64,000 nucleotides of DNA, from contig NZ_SLWS01000006.1 of NCBI RefSeq assembly GCF_004345645.1, forward strand, positions 682,001 to 746,000, written 5' to 3'. The position numbers were made by a program, and so were the translations under genes. The DNA comes from Actinocrispum wychmicini (lineage in GTDB: Bacteria > Actinomycetota > Actinomycetes > Mycobacteriales > Pseudonocardiaceae). The notes beneath the pieces are model-generated. The model had not been told where the DNA came from. It was given only the letters and a program-made list of their open reading frames with translations, and did not search any database. Below are positions 32,992-41,817 of the stretch, one piece after another. How positions within the stretch are numbered: the stretch's first letter is position 1; each line of letters begins with the position of its first letter.

Positions 32992-35166
32992 GTGAATCCG
33001 CTCGATCCGGCTCCGCCGGCCGAGGACGTCCGTCGACTCGTCGCCGGTGAGCACCACGACCCGCACTCCCTGCTGGGGATGCACCCGCATCCGGCTGGCG
33101 CGGTCGTCCGCGCCTACCGCCCCGGCGCCACTTCCGTGACCGTTCTCGCCGGAGACGTCAAGCAGGACCTCGCGGAGGTCGAACCCGGCCTGTTCGCCGC
33201 GGTCCTGCCGCAGGCGCCGACCGAGTACCTGTTCGAGGTCGCGTACAACGACCGGGTCGAACTGGTCGACGACCCGTACCGGTGGCTGCCCACTCTGGGT
33301 GAGCTGGACCTGCACCTCATCGCGGAGGGACGGCACGAACGGGTCTGGACCGTTCTCGGCGCTCAGCTCCGCGGCTTCGACACCCCGGCCGGTGTGGTGG
33401 AGGGCACGTCGTTCGCGGTGTGGGCGCCGAACGCGGAGGGTGTTCGCGTCTGCGGCGAGTTCGACGGGTGGGACGGCCGGGCCAACCCGATGCGGTCGCT
33501 CGGTTCGTCCGGGATCTGGGAGCTGTTCATCCCCGGCCTGCCGCGCGGCACCCACTACAAGTTCCGGTTGCTGGGCAAGGACGGGCACTGGCACGAGAAG
33601 GCCGACCCGATGGCGTTCGCGGCCGAACCGCCGCCGGCCACCGCCTCCATTGTGTCCACTTCGGACTACCGGTGGAGCGACGACGAGTGGGTCGCCGAGC
33701 GGGAGGCCGCCCAGTGGTGGCGCCGGCCGATCAGCACGTACGAGGTCCATGTCGGCTCGTGGAAACAGGGCCTCGGGTACCGGGAACTGGCCGACGAACT
33801 CGCCGACTACGTCACCGACATGGGCTTCACGCACGTCGAACTGATGCCTGTCGCCCAGCACCCGTTCAGCGGGTCGTGGGGCTACCAGGTCACTTCGTAC
33901 TACGCGCCGATGTCGCGGTACGGGTCGCCGGACGACTTCCGGTATTTCGTCGACACCATGCACCGCCGGGGCATCGGCGTGATCATGGACTGGGTGCCCG
34001 CGCACTTCCCGAAGGACTCGTGGGCGCTCGCCCGGTTCGACGGCCAGCCGCTCTACGAACACGCCGACCCGCGCCGCGGCGAACACCCCGACTGGGGAAC
34101 GCTGGTGTTCGACTTCGGCCGCAACGAAGTCCGCAACTTCCTGGTGGCCAACGCGCTGTACTGGCTGGAGGAGTTCCACATCGACGGGCTACGAGTGGAC
34201 GCCGTCGCCTCCATGCTGTACCTGGACTACTCCCGCAACGAAGGCGAATGGCTGCCGAACGTCCACGGCGGCCGGGAGAACCTGGACGCCGTCCGGTTCC
34301 TCCAGGAGCTGAACGCGACCGTCTACAAACGACACCCCGGCGCGATGATGATCGCCGAGGAGTCCACCGCCTGGCCCGGCGTCACCCGCCCCACCCACCT
34401 CGGCGGCCTCGGCTTCGGCTTCAAGTGGAACATGGGCTGGATGCACGACACCCTGTCCTACCTCGGCCACGATCCCGTGCATCGGACCTTCCACCACAAC
34501 GAAATCACGTTCTCCCTGGTGTACGCGTGGAGCGAGAACTACGTGCTGCCCCTGTCACACGACGAGGTCGTGCACGGCAAGGGTTCACTGTGGACCCGGA
34601 TGCCCGGCGACGACTGGAACAAAGCCGCCGGCGTACGCGCCTTGCTGGCGTTCATGTGGGCCCATCCAGGCAAACAGATGCTGTTCATGGGCGGCGAGTT
34701 CGGCCAGGTCGCGGAATGGTCCGAGAACCGCTCCCTGCACTGGGACCTACTCGCCGACCCCCTGCACAACGGCATCAAGTCCCTGGTCGCCGACCTCAAC
34801 GAGGTGTACCGGGACACCCCGGCCCTGTACACCGGCGACACAGACCCCGAAGGCTTCTCCTGGATCGACGCCAACGACGCCAGCGGCAACGTCCTGAGCT
34901 TCCTGCGACACGAACCGGACGGCACCAACGTCGTGGCCTGCGTCGCCAACTTCGCCGGAATGCCCCACCACGACTACCGCATCGGCCTGCCACACGCCGG
35001 CCACTGGCGTGAGGTCGTCAACACCGACGCCACCTTCTACGGCGGCTCCGGCGTGGGCAACTTTGGCGACGTGACAGCCACCGAGAAATCCTGGCACGGC
35101 CGCCCAGCCTCAGCCCTGCTGCAACTGCCGCCGCAAGGTGTCATCTGGCTCGTCCCCGCCGGCTAG
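32992..35166 (+). CDS. glgB: 1,4-alpha-glucan branching enzyme
   Basis: A 724-residue GH13_9 branching enzyme with N-terminal CBM48 modules (HHDPHSLLGMHP; FAVWAPNAEGVRVCGEFDGW). Catalytic residues are D403 (HIDGLRVDAVASMLYLDYSR), E456 (IAEESTAWPGVT) and D524 (LSHDEVVHGKGSL). It branches the polymer made by GlgE. The GTG at 32992 was chosen because TAGGCT lies about seven bases upstream, indicating a leaderless message; the open frame further up is unsupported. It is separated from mak by the ESX-type cassette and a protease gene, so it has its own promoter. It ends in a 4-bp overlap with the VOC gene. Confidence 0.95.
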   Translation: MNPLDPAPPAEDVRRLVAGEHHDPHSLLGMHPHPAGAVVRAYRPGATSVTVLAGDVKQDLAEVEPGLFAAVLPQAPTEYLFEVAYNDRVELVDDPYRWLPTLGELDLHLIAEGRHERVWTVLGAQLRGFDTPAGVVEGTSFAVWAPNAEGVRVCGEFDGWDGRANPMRSLGSSGIWELFIPGLPRGTHYKFRLLGKDGHWHEKADPMAFAAEPPPATASIVSTSDYRWSDDEWVAEREAAQWWRRPISTYEVHVGSWKQGLGYRELADELADYVTDMGFTHVELMPVAQHPFSGSWGYQVTSYYAPMSRYGSPDDFRYFVDTMHRRGIGVIMDWVPAHFPKDSWALARFDGQPLYEHADPRRGEHPDWGTLVFDFGRNEVRNFLVANALYWLEEFHIDGLRVDAVASMLYLDYSRNEGEWLPNVHGGRENLDAVRFLQELNATVYKRHPGAMMIAEESTAWPGVTRPTHLGGLGFGFKWNMGWMHDTLSYLGHDPVHRTFHHNEITFSLVYAWSENYVLPLSHDEVVHGKGSLWTRMPGDDWNKAAGVRALLAFMWAHPGKQMLFMGGEFGQVAEWSENRSLHWDLLADPLHNGIKSLVADLNEVYRDTPALYTGDTDPEGFSWIDANDASGNVLSFLRHEPDGTNVVACVANFAGMPHHDYRIGLPHAGHWREVVNTDATFYGGSGVGNFGDVTATEKSWHGRPASALLQLPPQGVIWLVPAG

Positions 35167-35600
35167 AGCTCCTCGGCGAGGCCGACGATGATGCCTTCGG
35201 GGCCACGGACGTAACAGAGCAGAAAGATGTTCTCGTACCGCTCCAGCTCCCCCACGAGTTCGGCGCCGTGGGTGCGCAGGCGGGCGATGGTGTCCTTGAT
35301 GTCGTCGACCGCGAACATGACGCGACGAATGCCCAACGTGTTCGCCGGCGCCTCTTTCGGCTCGGGGGTGATGGCCTTCGGCTGGTGGAACTTCACCAGC
35401 TCCACCCGTCCGTGGCCGTCCGGGACCCGCAGCATGGCGACGTCCTGCCGGACGTCCTCAAGCCCGATGACCCGTTCCGCCCCGCGCCAGTCGAGTGGCC
35501 CCTTGCCCTCCAGCTCCATGCCCAGTTCGACGAAGAACGCGATGACCGCGTCCAGGTCCTCGACGACGATGAGGACGTTGTCCATCCGCTTGATCGTCAT
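35163..35600 (-). CDS. VOC family (glyoxalase/bleomycin resistance-like) protein
   Basis: A 145-residue protein with two beta-alpha-beta-beta-beta modules of the vicinal oxygen chelate fold (MDNVLIVVEDLDAVIAFF; RRVMFAVDDIKDTIARLRTHGAEL; GPEGIIVGLAEE). Metal-ligand positions look partly kept (final Glu, inner His), but the substrate is unknown. Its ATG overlaps the stop of the putative immunity gene (ATGA), so it is the last gene of the RHS toxin operon. Whether it belongs functionally with the toxin is unclear. Confidence 0.82.
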   Translation of the reverse strand: MTIKRMDNVLIVVEDLDAVIAFFVELGMELEGKGPLDWRGAERVIGLEDVRQDVAMLRVPDGHGRVELVKFHQPKAITPEPKEAPANTLGIRRVMFAVDDIKDTIARLRTHGAELVGELERYENIFLLCYVRGPEGIIVGLAEEL

Positions 35601-36466
35601 GCCGGACCTGCTTCGGACGCGCTGTCGTCGAGGACTTTCTGCAGGTAGGCGGCGGCATATGCCTGCCGGTAGGTGCCGTCCCGCAGGCCGGTCTCGGCGG
35701 CTTCGTCCTGGTCGATCATGCGCATGGTGCCGTCCGCGGTCTCGGCCGCGCCGAACTCACCGGTGTCCACGCCTGGGTAGGCGCCCGGTTTGTGGTAGAT
35801 CGGCGGATCGGCCGGGAACAGGTCGCGCAGGCTGTCGTCGTGCCCGAAGACCTTCCAGGTGCCGTCCTTGACCAGGCTTTCCTCGGTGTACACCGGGTGT
35901 TTCCTGGGGTTGCCGCGCAGGGCCGGGTCAAGGCTGCCGTCCGCGGATGTCCCGTGGAACAGGCCGAGGGCGGTGCCGAAGGAGTTCCGGCCGAGCACGA
36001 CCCCCAGCCGGTAGCCGCCGGCCGCGGCCGGAATTCCCACGATGTCGCCGATCTTCGGTTTCATGACGCGTTTTCCTGACACTTCCGCGGTGAGTTTCTG
36101 GACGTCCACGCCGGGGATGTCGGTCAGCGGGATCCGGCCGGACCGGATCAGACCGAGCACCCCGTCGGCGAACTGCTGCGGAGTCACCGGGCCGCCGATC
36201 CGTTCGGTCAGCGTGCCGAGCAGTTCCCGGACGTCTTCGAAGATGTGGTCGTTCAGTTCGGGAACACGGGACTTCTCGGCGTTCTGGTAGCTCCGGCCAC
36301 CATTCAGGGTCGCCTTCAGCGGCAACGGTGTCGGCAGGTCCGTCGGCGCCGACCAGCCGACGAGCTCCAGGAACTCCGCCAGCGTCGGCCCGCCGCCGGT
36401 CTCGTCCGCGAAGTCGGTCGCGGCCTCGGCCAGCCCCGCGAGCACGTCCTCGTTCACTTCGGACAT
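35597..36466 (-). CDS. Putative immunity protein of the RHS toxin (Imm26-like domain)
   Basis: A 289-residue soluble protein with no signal peptide. The first half is helical and acidic; the second contains KIGDIVGIPAAAGGYRLGVVLGR, here split into KIGDIVGIPAAAGGYR and LGVVLGR, which resembles Imm26-type immunity domains. The strongest evidence is position: its ATG overlaps the 3' end of the RHS toxin gene by 13 bp, where polymorphic-toxin immunity genes sit. It is also coupled to the VOC gene downstream. Immunity function is inferred. Confidence 0.6.
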   Translation of the reverse strand: MSEVNEDVLAGLAEAATDFADETGGGPTLAEFLELVGWSAPTDLPTPLPLKATLNGGRSYQNAEKSRVPELNDHIFEDVRELLGTLTERIGGPVTPQQFADGVLGLIRSGRIPLTDIPGVDVQKLTAEVSGKRVMKPKIGDIVGIPAAAGGYRLGVVLGRNSFGTALGLFHGTSADGSLDPALRGNPRKHPVYTEESLVKDGTWKVFGHDDSLRDLFPADPPIYHKPGAYPGVDTGEFGAAETADGTMRMIDQDEAAETGLRDGTYRQAYAAAYLQKVLDDSASEAGPA

Positions 36467-39400
36467 CCCAGCCCGCTCCGCTTTCGCTGCTCGTAGTCCT
36501 GGTACTCGTTCAGTTTCTCGTTGGCCAACGGGTTCTCCCTGTTGCCACGGTAGTTGTCGCCGTCCCGGCCGATGATCGTACCGTGCTGCTCGGCCACCCG
36601 CTGTTCCATCAGGCGCGACTCACCGTACGTTCGCGTTCCCGGAGTCACGGTCATCGTGTCGCCGTTGGCCGGGTTGAACCGGTTGCCGTTGGCCATGTGC
36701 CGGGCCTGGGTGCTCGCCGCGGTGGATCCCGGCCCGAACATGCCCGAGTAGTAGACCACCCCGTTGGCGTCGGCCAACGTGTAGTTCCGCCAGCCCGGCC
36801 GGTCCAGGTGCAGATACCGGTCCTTGCCGATCAGCCCCAACGGGTCCAGCATCACCTGCGGGTTCGGCACGTACTGGTACGGGTTCGGCGCGGCGTCCAG
36901 CCCCAGCGGGTCGGGGCTGATGTAGCGGCCGGTGTCCGGGTCGTAGTACCTGTGCTGGTTGTAGTCCAGGCCGGTCTCATGGTCGTGGTACTGGCCCGGG
37001 AACCGCAGCAGGCACTCGACACCCTGCGAAGCCTGCTGCACACGGCCCCATACGCTGGCTCGACGCCGCCAGTCCACCCGTCCGTCCGGGGTGACCAGTT
37101 CGGTCGGGGTGCCGGCCTGGTCGGTGACGATCGCGTGGAACTGCCGGTCGACCACCTGCTGCGGCGCGGTCGCGTAGTACGAACGCCGGTCCTGGCTGAC
37201 CGGCGACCACGTACCCGGCTCGTAGTCCCACGTCGTCACGGTCGTCGCCGACGCGACTGTGTGCGCCTGTTCGACCAGAACCTCGCCGTCCCAGGTGAAA
37301 CCGGTCTCATCGACAGGCACACCATCCTGGCCCAGCAGTTGCTTGGCGAACCGCCGGCCGAGCGCGTCGTAGCGGTAACGCCAACGTTGCCCCGCCGGCG
37401 TGACGACACCGGTCAGGCGGTTACGGACGTCGTACTGGTACTGCCACACCTGTCGTTGACCGGACAGGGTCTGCCGGACCGTCCGAACGAGACGCCCTTG
37501 CGTGTCGTAGTCGTAGTGCGTGTGCCCTGCTGACCGCACGAGGGTGCCGGTTGAGGCGATCGGTGCCGCCTCGCCACGGCTGTCCGCGGCGAAACTGAGG
37601 TTGCCCGACGGGTCGTACGCGTACTGCTCGCTCCAGTTCGCCGCGCGCACAGCGGTGACACGGCCAAGCGCGTCCAGCTCGAACCGGCGCGGCCCTTCGG
37701 CGTCGGTGACCGAGTCAGGAACGCCGTCACCGCGGTACGTCCAGCTACGCCCGGACCGGACCCGGCTTTCCTGCCCCTCCACGCCGACCAGTTGACGAGC
37801 GGTGAGCCGGCCGGAGCTGTCCCACGAACTCGTCAACGCCGTCGCCGGGCCGAGCCAGCGGTGGGTCTCCCGGCCGGCGGCGTCATGCCCGAACGTGATC
37901 CGCCGGCCGCCGGTGGTCAGCGCGCTGGGCCGGCCGACCCGGTCGTACTCCCACGTCGACGCGTGGCCGCCCGGAGTCGTCCGGGAGACGCGCCGACCGA
38001 GCAGGTCGTAGGCGTTGGTGAGGGTGCGCCCGTTCACGGTCTCGGTGAGCACCCGGCCGAACGGGTCACGGGTCAGCACCACCTCGCTGTCCGGGCTGGT
38101 CGCGTGGACCAACTGCCCGGCCAGGTCGTAGCGGAACGCGGTCACCTGACCGTCGGAGGTGCGCTGGTCGGTGATCCGGCCGAGCGGGTCACGGGTGATC
38201 GAGACCGTCTCGCCCGCGGCGTTGGTCATCTGGTTGAGCCAGCGGCCGGCGTCGTGCCCGTAGCTCATCGTCCGGCCGTTGAAGTCCCGTTCCGCCACCA
38301 GGTTGCCCGCCTGGTCGTAGCTGTACCGCCACGCCAGGCCCTGCGGGTTGGTGACCTGGGTCAGCCGCAGTTCGGTGTCGTGCGCGAACACGTGCCTGGT
38401 GCCGTCCGGGTCGGTGCGGCCGGCGACCAGGTGGAACGGGCCGACTTCGAACCTCGTGGTGAAGCCGCCCCGGTCGGTCAGCGCGAGCATGTCGCCGTTG
38501 CCGTTCCAGTGCCACATCTCGACTGTGCCGTCCGGATGTACGCGCCGAGCCGGCAAACCCGTTGGATTCCGCTCGGTGACGGTGACCGCGCCCAGTGGAT
38601 CGGTGACCGAGACGGTCCGTCCCAGCGCGTCCAGCGTGTACGTCTCCGTGGCACCAGACGGATCGGTCACCGACAACGGAACACCAGCGGCGTCGCATGT
38701 GACCGTGGTGATGCCCCCCAGAGCGTCCACAAGGGACTGAACTTCGCCGTGCTCGCCGTACTGATAGCTCGTAACGGCGCCGACTGGGTCGGTCTGCACG
38801 AGCATGTTGCCGCGCTCGTCGTACACGTACTGCCACCGAGCGCCGTCAGGTCCGGTGACCTCCGTCGGCAACTGCATACTGTTGTACGCCACCGAGACGA
38901 CTGTCCCATCAGGACGGTCGACCCGCACTGGGGCACCGTCCATGCCGAGCGTGTAACGAGTCGTGTTGCCGAGCGGGTCCGTACGCGACAGCAGGCGGTG
39001 GTAACGGTCGTACTCGGTGATCTCCGTGTTGCCGAGCGCGTCGACGACCTTGGTCAGGTGGTTGTGCTCGTCGTAGTGGTAGACGGTGATGTGGCCGAGG
39101 CTGTTGGTGACCTTGGTGGTCCTGTTGGTCAGGTCGTAGGTGAAATCGGCGGTCAGATAGCCCTGCTGTCCTTCACCGCGAACGACTCTTCCGTCGTCGC
39201 CGTAGATGTACGTGTAGCGGTAGTTGTCACGGTCGACCCAGGCGGTGACGCGGTCCACGTCGTCGTACTCGTAGCGGTACGGCAGTCCGGTGGAATTGAC
39301 GATCTCGGTCAGCCGGCCGCGTTCGTCGTACCTGTACTCCACCAACGGAATGTCCGGATGCAGCCGCAGCGCGGCGACGCGAACTCCGTTCTCGGTGTCG

Positions 39401-40905
39401 ACGGTGTCGACCTGGACGCGATAGCCACCGGAGTGCACGATCTCGACCGGCCGGCCGCTGGAGTCGTGGTGGTAGCCGATCCGGTTGCCGTTGCGGTCGG
39501 TCAGCGCGGTGATCGGCCGGATCCCGGTGGTGGCCGGACCGAAGTGCCGGGTCAGGCCGGTCGACGGGTCCTCGATCCGGTATGTGTCGGAGTCCTGGTC
39601 CCAGGTCAGCGGCCAGCGGGCGCCGGCGGCGGGCACGGTTTGCGCGCCCTGGCCGACCGGATGCTGGTAGTGCAACACCTGGGCGTCGTCACCGAAGTAG
39701 CGGACACCGGCGTCGTCCACCGCAAGCCTTTGGTCCACTGTGGACGACCAACCAGGACCGTACAGCCGGCCGCCCGGATAGGCCGAGGCGTAGGCACGGC
39801 CGAGGATCAACGGCAGGACACCGGGAAGCTCGACATCCGTGCCGTTGGTGATCATCTGGCCGGACACCGTGTCGACCGGGTCGCCGCCCATGCCGTCGCA
39901 GCCGCGGTTGCCTTCACAGCGCTGGCCGCCGTTGGTGCCGTCCTCCTCCGGGCGCGTTCCCGGGCGTTCGCCGTTGGGGGATGTGCTGCGGTCGCCGGCG
40001 CCGGGCGTGCCCTCACCGGTGAGGTCATCGTGCGAACCGGGAGTGGTTCCGTCGTGGGGACTGTCGTGCGGGGTCGTGGTGTGCGGCTCGTCGGCGGAGG
40101 ACAGCCGGGTGCCTTCGCCGCCCTCGCCACGGAGCCGGCCGTGGATCTCCGACATCGCCTTCTTGACCGCGGCGAAGATCTCCTCCAGCTTGCTCATCAA
40201 CGGGCGCAGCTTCTCGATGGAGTTGATCAACTTCTTGATGATGCCGGTGATCCGCTCCATCCAGTTGGCGACCTGGGCGCTCACCTGCGCGGCCACCAGC
40301 GGGGTCGCGATGCCGAGGCTGAAGACCTCCTCCAGGGCGTACTGGACGATGTCGCCGATCGCCTGCGTGACGATGTCGCGGACCAGCATCCGGACCGCGC
40401 CGGTCAGCACACCGACCATCTCCACCGCCGTGCCGATGGCGTTGGCGCACGTACCGGCCGAGGTGATGTGGTTGACCTTGTCGGTGACGTTGGCGCGGTA
40501 GGCGTCCGCGGCCTGGCCGGTCCAGTTCGCCGTGTCGTTGGTGACCGTGGTGTTCAGGTCCTGGGCGGCCTTCTTGACCGCGTCGCCCACGTTCTTCCAG
40601 GTCCGGGCGTAGGCGGCGATCTGGTCCGGGTCGCCGGCCAGCTGGTCCAGGGTCTGCTTCAGCGGGCGCACGTGCTCGATCAGCCAGTTCAGGCCGTACG
40701 AGATCAGGGTGCCGACCGGGTTCATCGCCATCGACAGCGCGTCCAGCCCGGTGCCGAACGCGCCGACGCCGCCCTCGACCCAACTGCCCGACGAGATGCC
40801 CTCGTACGTGGCCGTGGCGTCGTCGATCAGGTTGATCCCGGTATGCCAGGTGGTCGAGTCCTGTTTCGCGGCCACCAGTGGGTTGTTCGCCGGGGAATCG
40901 TTCAC
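36454..40905 (-). CDS. WxG-type RHS/YD-repeat polymorphic toxin
   Basis: A 1483-residue protein. Residues 1-265 are a helical WXG100-like region (W128-T-G130 in ANWTGQAADAYR), followed by a charged Ser/Thr/Asp linker to about 350, a DUF6531-type entry (GDPVDTVSGQMITNGTDVEL), many YD repeats (for example YRYEYDDVDRVTAW, YDPSGNLSFAADSRG) and the RHS core RYYDPDTGRYISPDPLGL. The last 125 residues (about 1359-1483) after DPLGL form a variable C-terminal domain; NYTLADANGVVYYSG and the later ESRLMEQRVAEQHG suggest a GIY-YIG (URI)-like nuclease, weakly. It would leave by a type VII system, judging from the N-terminus and the EspC-like gene upstream. GTG start overlaps that gene (GTGA). Confidence 0.88.
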   Translation of the reverse strand: MNDSPANNPLVAAKQDSTTWHTGINLIDDATATYEGISSGSWVEGGVGAFGTGLDALSMAMNPVGTLISYGLNWLIEHVRPLKQTLDQLAGDPDQIAAYARTWKNVGDAVKKAAQDLNTTVTNDTANWTGQAADAYRANVTDKVNHITSAGTCANAIGTAVEMVGVLTGAVRMLVRDIVTQAIGDIVQYALEEVFSLGIATPLVAAQVSAQVANWMERITGIIKKLINSIEKLRPLMSKLEEIFAAVKKAMSEIHGRLRGEGGEGTRLSSADEPHTTTPHDSPHDGTTPGSHDDLTGEGTPGAGDRSTSPNGERPGTRPEEDGTNGGQRCEGNRGCDGMGGDPVDTVSGQMITNGTDVELPGVLPLILGRAYASAYPGGRLYGPGWSSTVDQRLAVDDAGVRYFGDDAQVLHYQHPVGQGAQTVPAAGARWPLTWDQDSDTYRIEDPSTGLTRHFGPATTGIRPITALTDRNGNRIGYHHDSSGRPVEIVHSGGYRVQVDTVDTENGVRVAALRLHPDIPLVEYRYDERGRLTEIVNSTGLPYRYEYDDVDRVTAWVDRDNYRYTYIYGDDGRVVRGEGQQGYLTADFTYDLTNRTTKVTNSLGHITVYHYDEHNHLTKVVDALGNTEITEYDRYHRLLSRTDPLGNTTRYTLGMDGAPVRVDRPDGTVVSVAYNSMQLPTEVTGPDGARWQYVYDERGNMLVQTDPVGAVTSYQYGEHGEVQSLVDALGGITTVTCDAAGVPLSVTDPSGATETYTLDALGRTVSVTDPLGAVTVTERNPTGLPARRVHPDGTVEMWHWNGNGDMLALTDRGGFTTRFEVGPFHLVAGRTDPDGTRHVFAHDTELRLTQVTNPQGLAWRYSYDQAGNLVAERDFNGRTMSYGHDAGRWLNQMTNAAGETVSITRDPLGRITDQRTSDGQVTAFRYDLAGQLVHATSPDSEVVLTRDPFGRVLTETVNGRTLTNAYDLLGRRVSRTTPGGHASTWEYDRVGRPSALTTGGRRITFGHDAAGRETHRWLGPATALTSSWDSSGRLTARQLVGVEGQESRVRSGRSWTYRGDGVPDSVTDAEGPRRFELDALGRVTAVRAANWSEQYAYDPSGNLSFAADSRGEAAPIASTGTLVRSAGHTHYDYDTQGRLVRTVRQTLSGQRQVWQYQYDVRNRLTGVVTPAGQRWRYRYDALGRRFAKQLLGQDGVPVDETGFTWDGEVLVEQAHTVASATTVTTWDYEPGTWSPVSQDRRSYYATAPQQVVDRQFHAIVTDQAGTPTELVTPDGRVDWRRRASVWGRVQQASQGVECLLRFPGQYHDHETGLDYNQHRYYDPDTGRYISPDPLGLDAAPNPYQYVPNPQVMLDPLGLIGKDRYLHLDRPGWRNYTLADANGVVYYSGMFGPGSTAASTQARHMANGNRFNPANGDTMTVTPGTRTYGESRLMEQRVAEQHGTIIGRDGDNYRGNRENPLANEKLNEYQDYEQRKRSGLGCPK

Positions 40906-41222
40906 CGTAAGTCACCGCCGACGTTCGACAGGTTCTGTGCGTGGGTCTGGTCCACTGCCTGGTACTTCGCCGCGGTCTGGGTGACCCCGTCGGACACCGA
41001 GGACATCGCCCGCTGGGCCATGCCCAACGTGATCAGGCCCGGCGCGCTGACCGCCAGCACGATCGGCACGAACAACGGGCCGCAGATCATCCCGTACGCC
41101 TGCACCCCCAACGTGACCTGCTGGGCGGCCGACATCGCCTGGTCCAACGTGCTTGCCACCTGGCTGACCGCTTTCGCGTGCGTGGTCAGCTCATCCGGCC
41201 TGACACCGAACCCCTCGGGCAT
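40902..41222 (-). CDS. EspC-like type VII secretion target
   Basis: A 106-residue helical protein of the ESX-1 EspC/WXG-related family: the N-terminal GFGVRPDELTTHAKAVSQV is a common opening of these proteins in actinomycetes, and the helical end follows. A hydrophobic middle (CGPLFVPIVLAVSAPGLITL) may insert in a membrane or pack in a helical bundle. It is encoded right before the RHS toxin and overlaps its start, so it likely acts as a secretion partner or chaperone of the toxin. Confidence 0.72.
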   Translation of the reverse strand: MPEGFGVRPDELTTHAKAVSQVASTLDQAMSAAQQVTLGVQAYGMICGPLFVPIVLAVSAPGLITLGMAQRAMSSVSDGVTQTAAKYQAVDQTHAQNLSNVGGDLR

Positions 41223-41235
41223 CGCTGTCCTCTTC

Positions 41236-41688
41236 TCACTCTTCGGTCAACAGTGGCCGTTCGTCCCAGTCCCCGGTGTCCGGTGTGGTCGGTTCGGCGT
41301 CGGGATCCTTGGGCGCGGGGAACTTCGCGCGGTAGTTGGCGACCACGGCGTCGATGGTCCGCTGGTCGTCGCCGATCGTCTCGGCCATGACCTCGCTCAG
41401 CCGCTCCGGCAACCGGGACTGCGCCCGGCGCAACGTCGTGAGCACCGCGTTGGCCACCTGCTCGCCTGTCATGTCCTTGACCGCGTCGGTGATCCGCAGG
41501 TCCGTCACGTTCCCGGCGGAGTCGATGGTCACCGTGACCACGTCGTCCTTGCCCTTCTCGGTGACCGAGACCTGCCCGGCTTTGGCCTGCATCGCCTGGT
41601 ACCGCTCGGCCTTCGCCCGGGTCTCGGCGGCGAGCCGGTCCAAGCGCTCCTTGGCCTCGGCACCCGTGGTGAACAACGGCTCGCTCAT
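41236..41688 (-). CDS. YbaB/EbfC family protein
   Basis: A 150-residue YbaB/EbfC-type protein: helical N-terminus (AKERLDRLAAETRAKAERYQ), a beta sheet (VTVTIDSAGNVTDLRI) and a helical pair (DMTGEQVANAVLTTLRRAQ), with an acidic tail. YbaB proteins bind DNA, but copies beside ESX/EspC-like toxin genes in actinomycetes are common and may have another role. The ATG at 41688 has AAGGGTG upstream. It is the first gene of the toxin operon, 13 bp before the EspC-like gene. Confidence 0.82.
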   Translation of the reverse strand: MSEPLFTTGAEAKERLDRLAAETRAKAERYQAMQAKAGQVSVTEKGKDDVVTVTIDSAGNVTDLRITDAVKDMTGEQVANAVLTTLRRAQSRLPERLSEVMAETIGDDQRTIDAVVANYRAKFPAPKDPDAEPTTPDTGDWDERPLLTEE

Positions 41689-41817
41689 CAGACACCCTTC
41701 ACGCGCGTGTGGCCATGAGACGACGTAGTGAACCACGCCGTTCCCGGGACTCGCCGAATCAACCCGAATGGCGGCGGCACTTACTCCGTCACGACCAACC
41801 AGAATGTCCCTTGTGGA

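Noticed and set aside
37792..41718. A 1308-codon open frame on the plus strand opposite the RHS toxin
   Set aside because: It is Val/Gly/Arg-rich low-complexity sequence; the minus strand has intact YD repeats and the RHS core.
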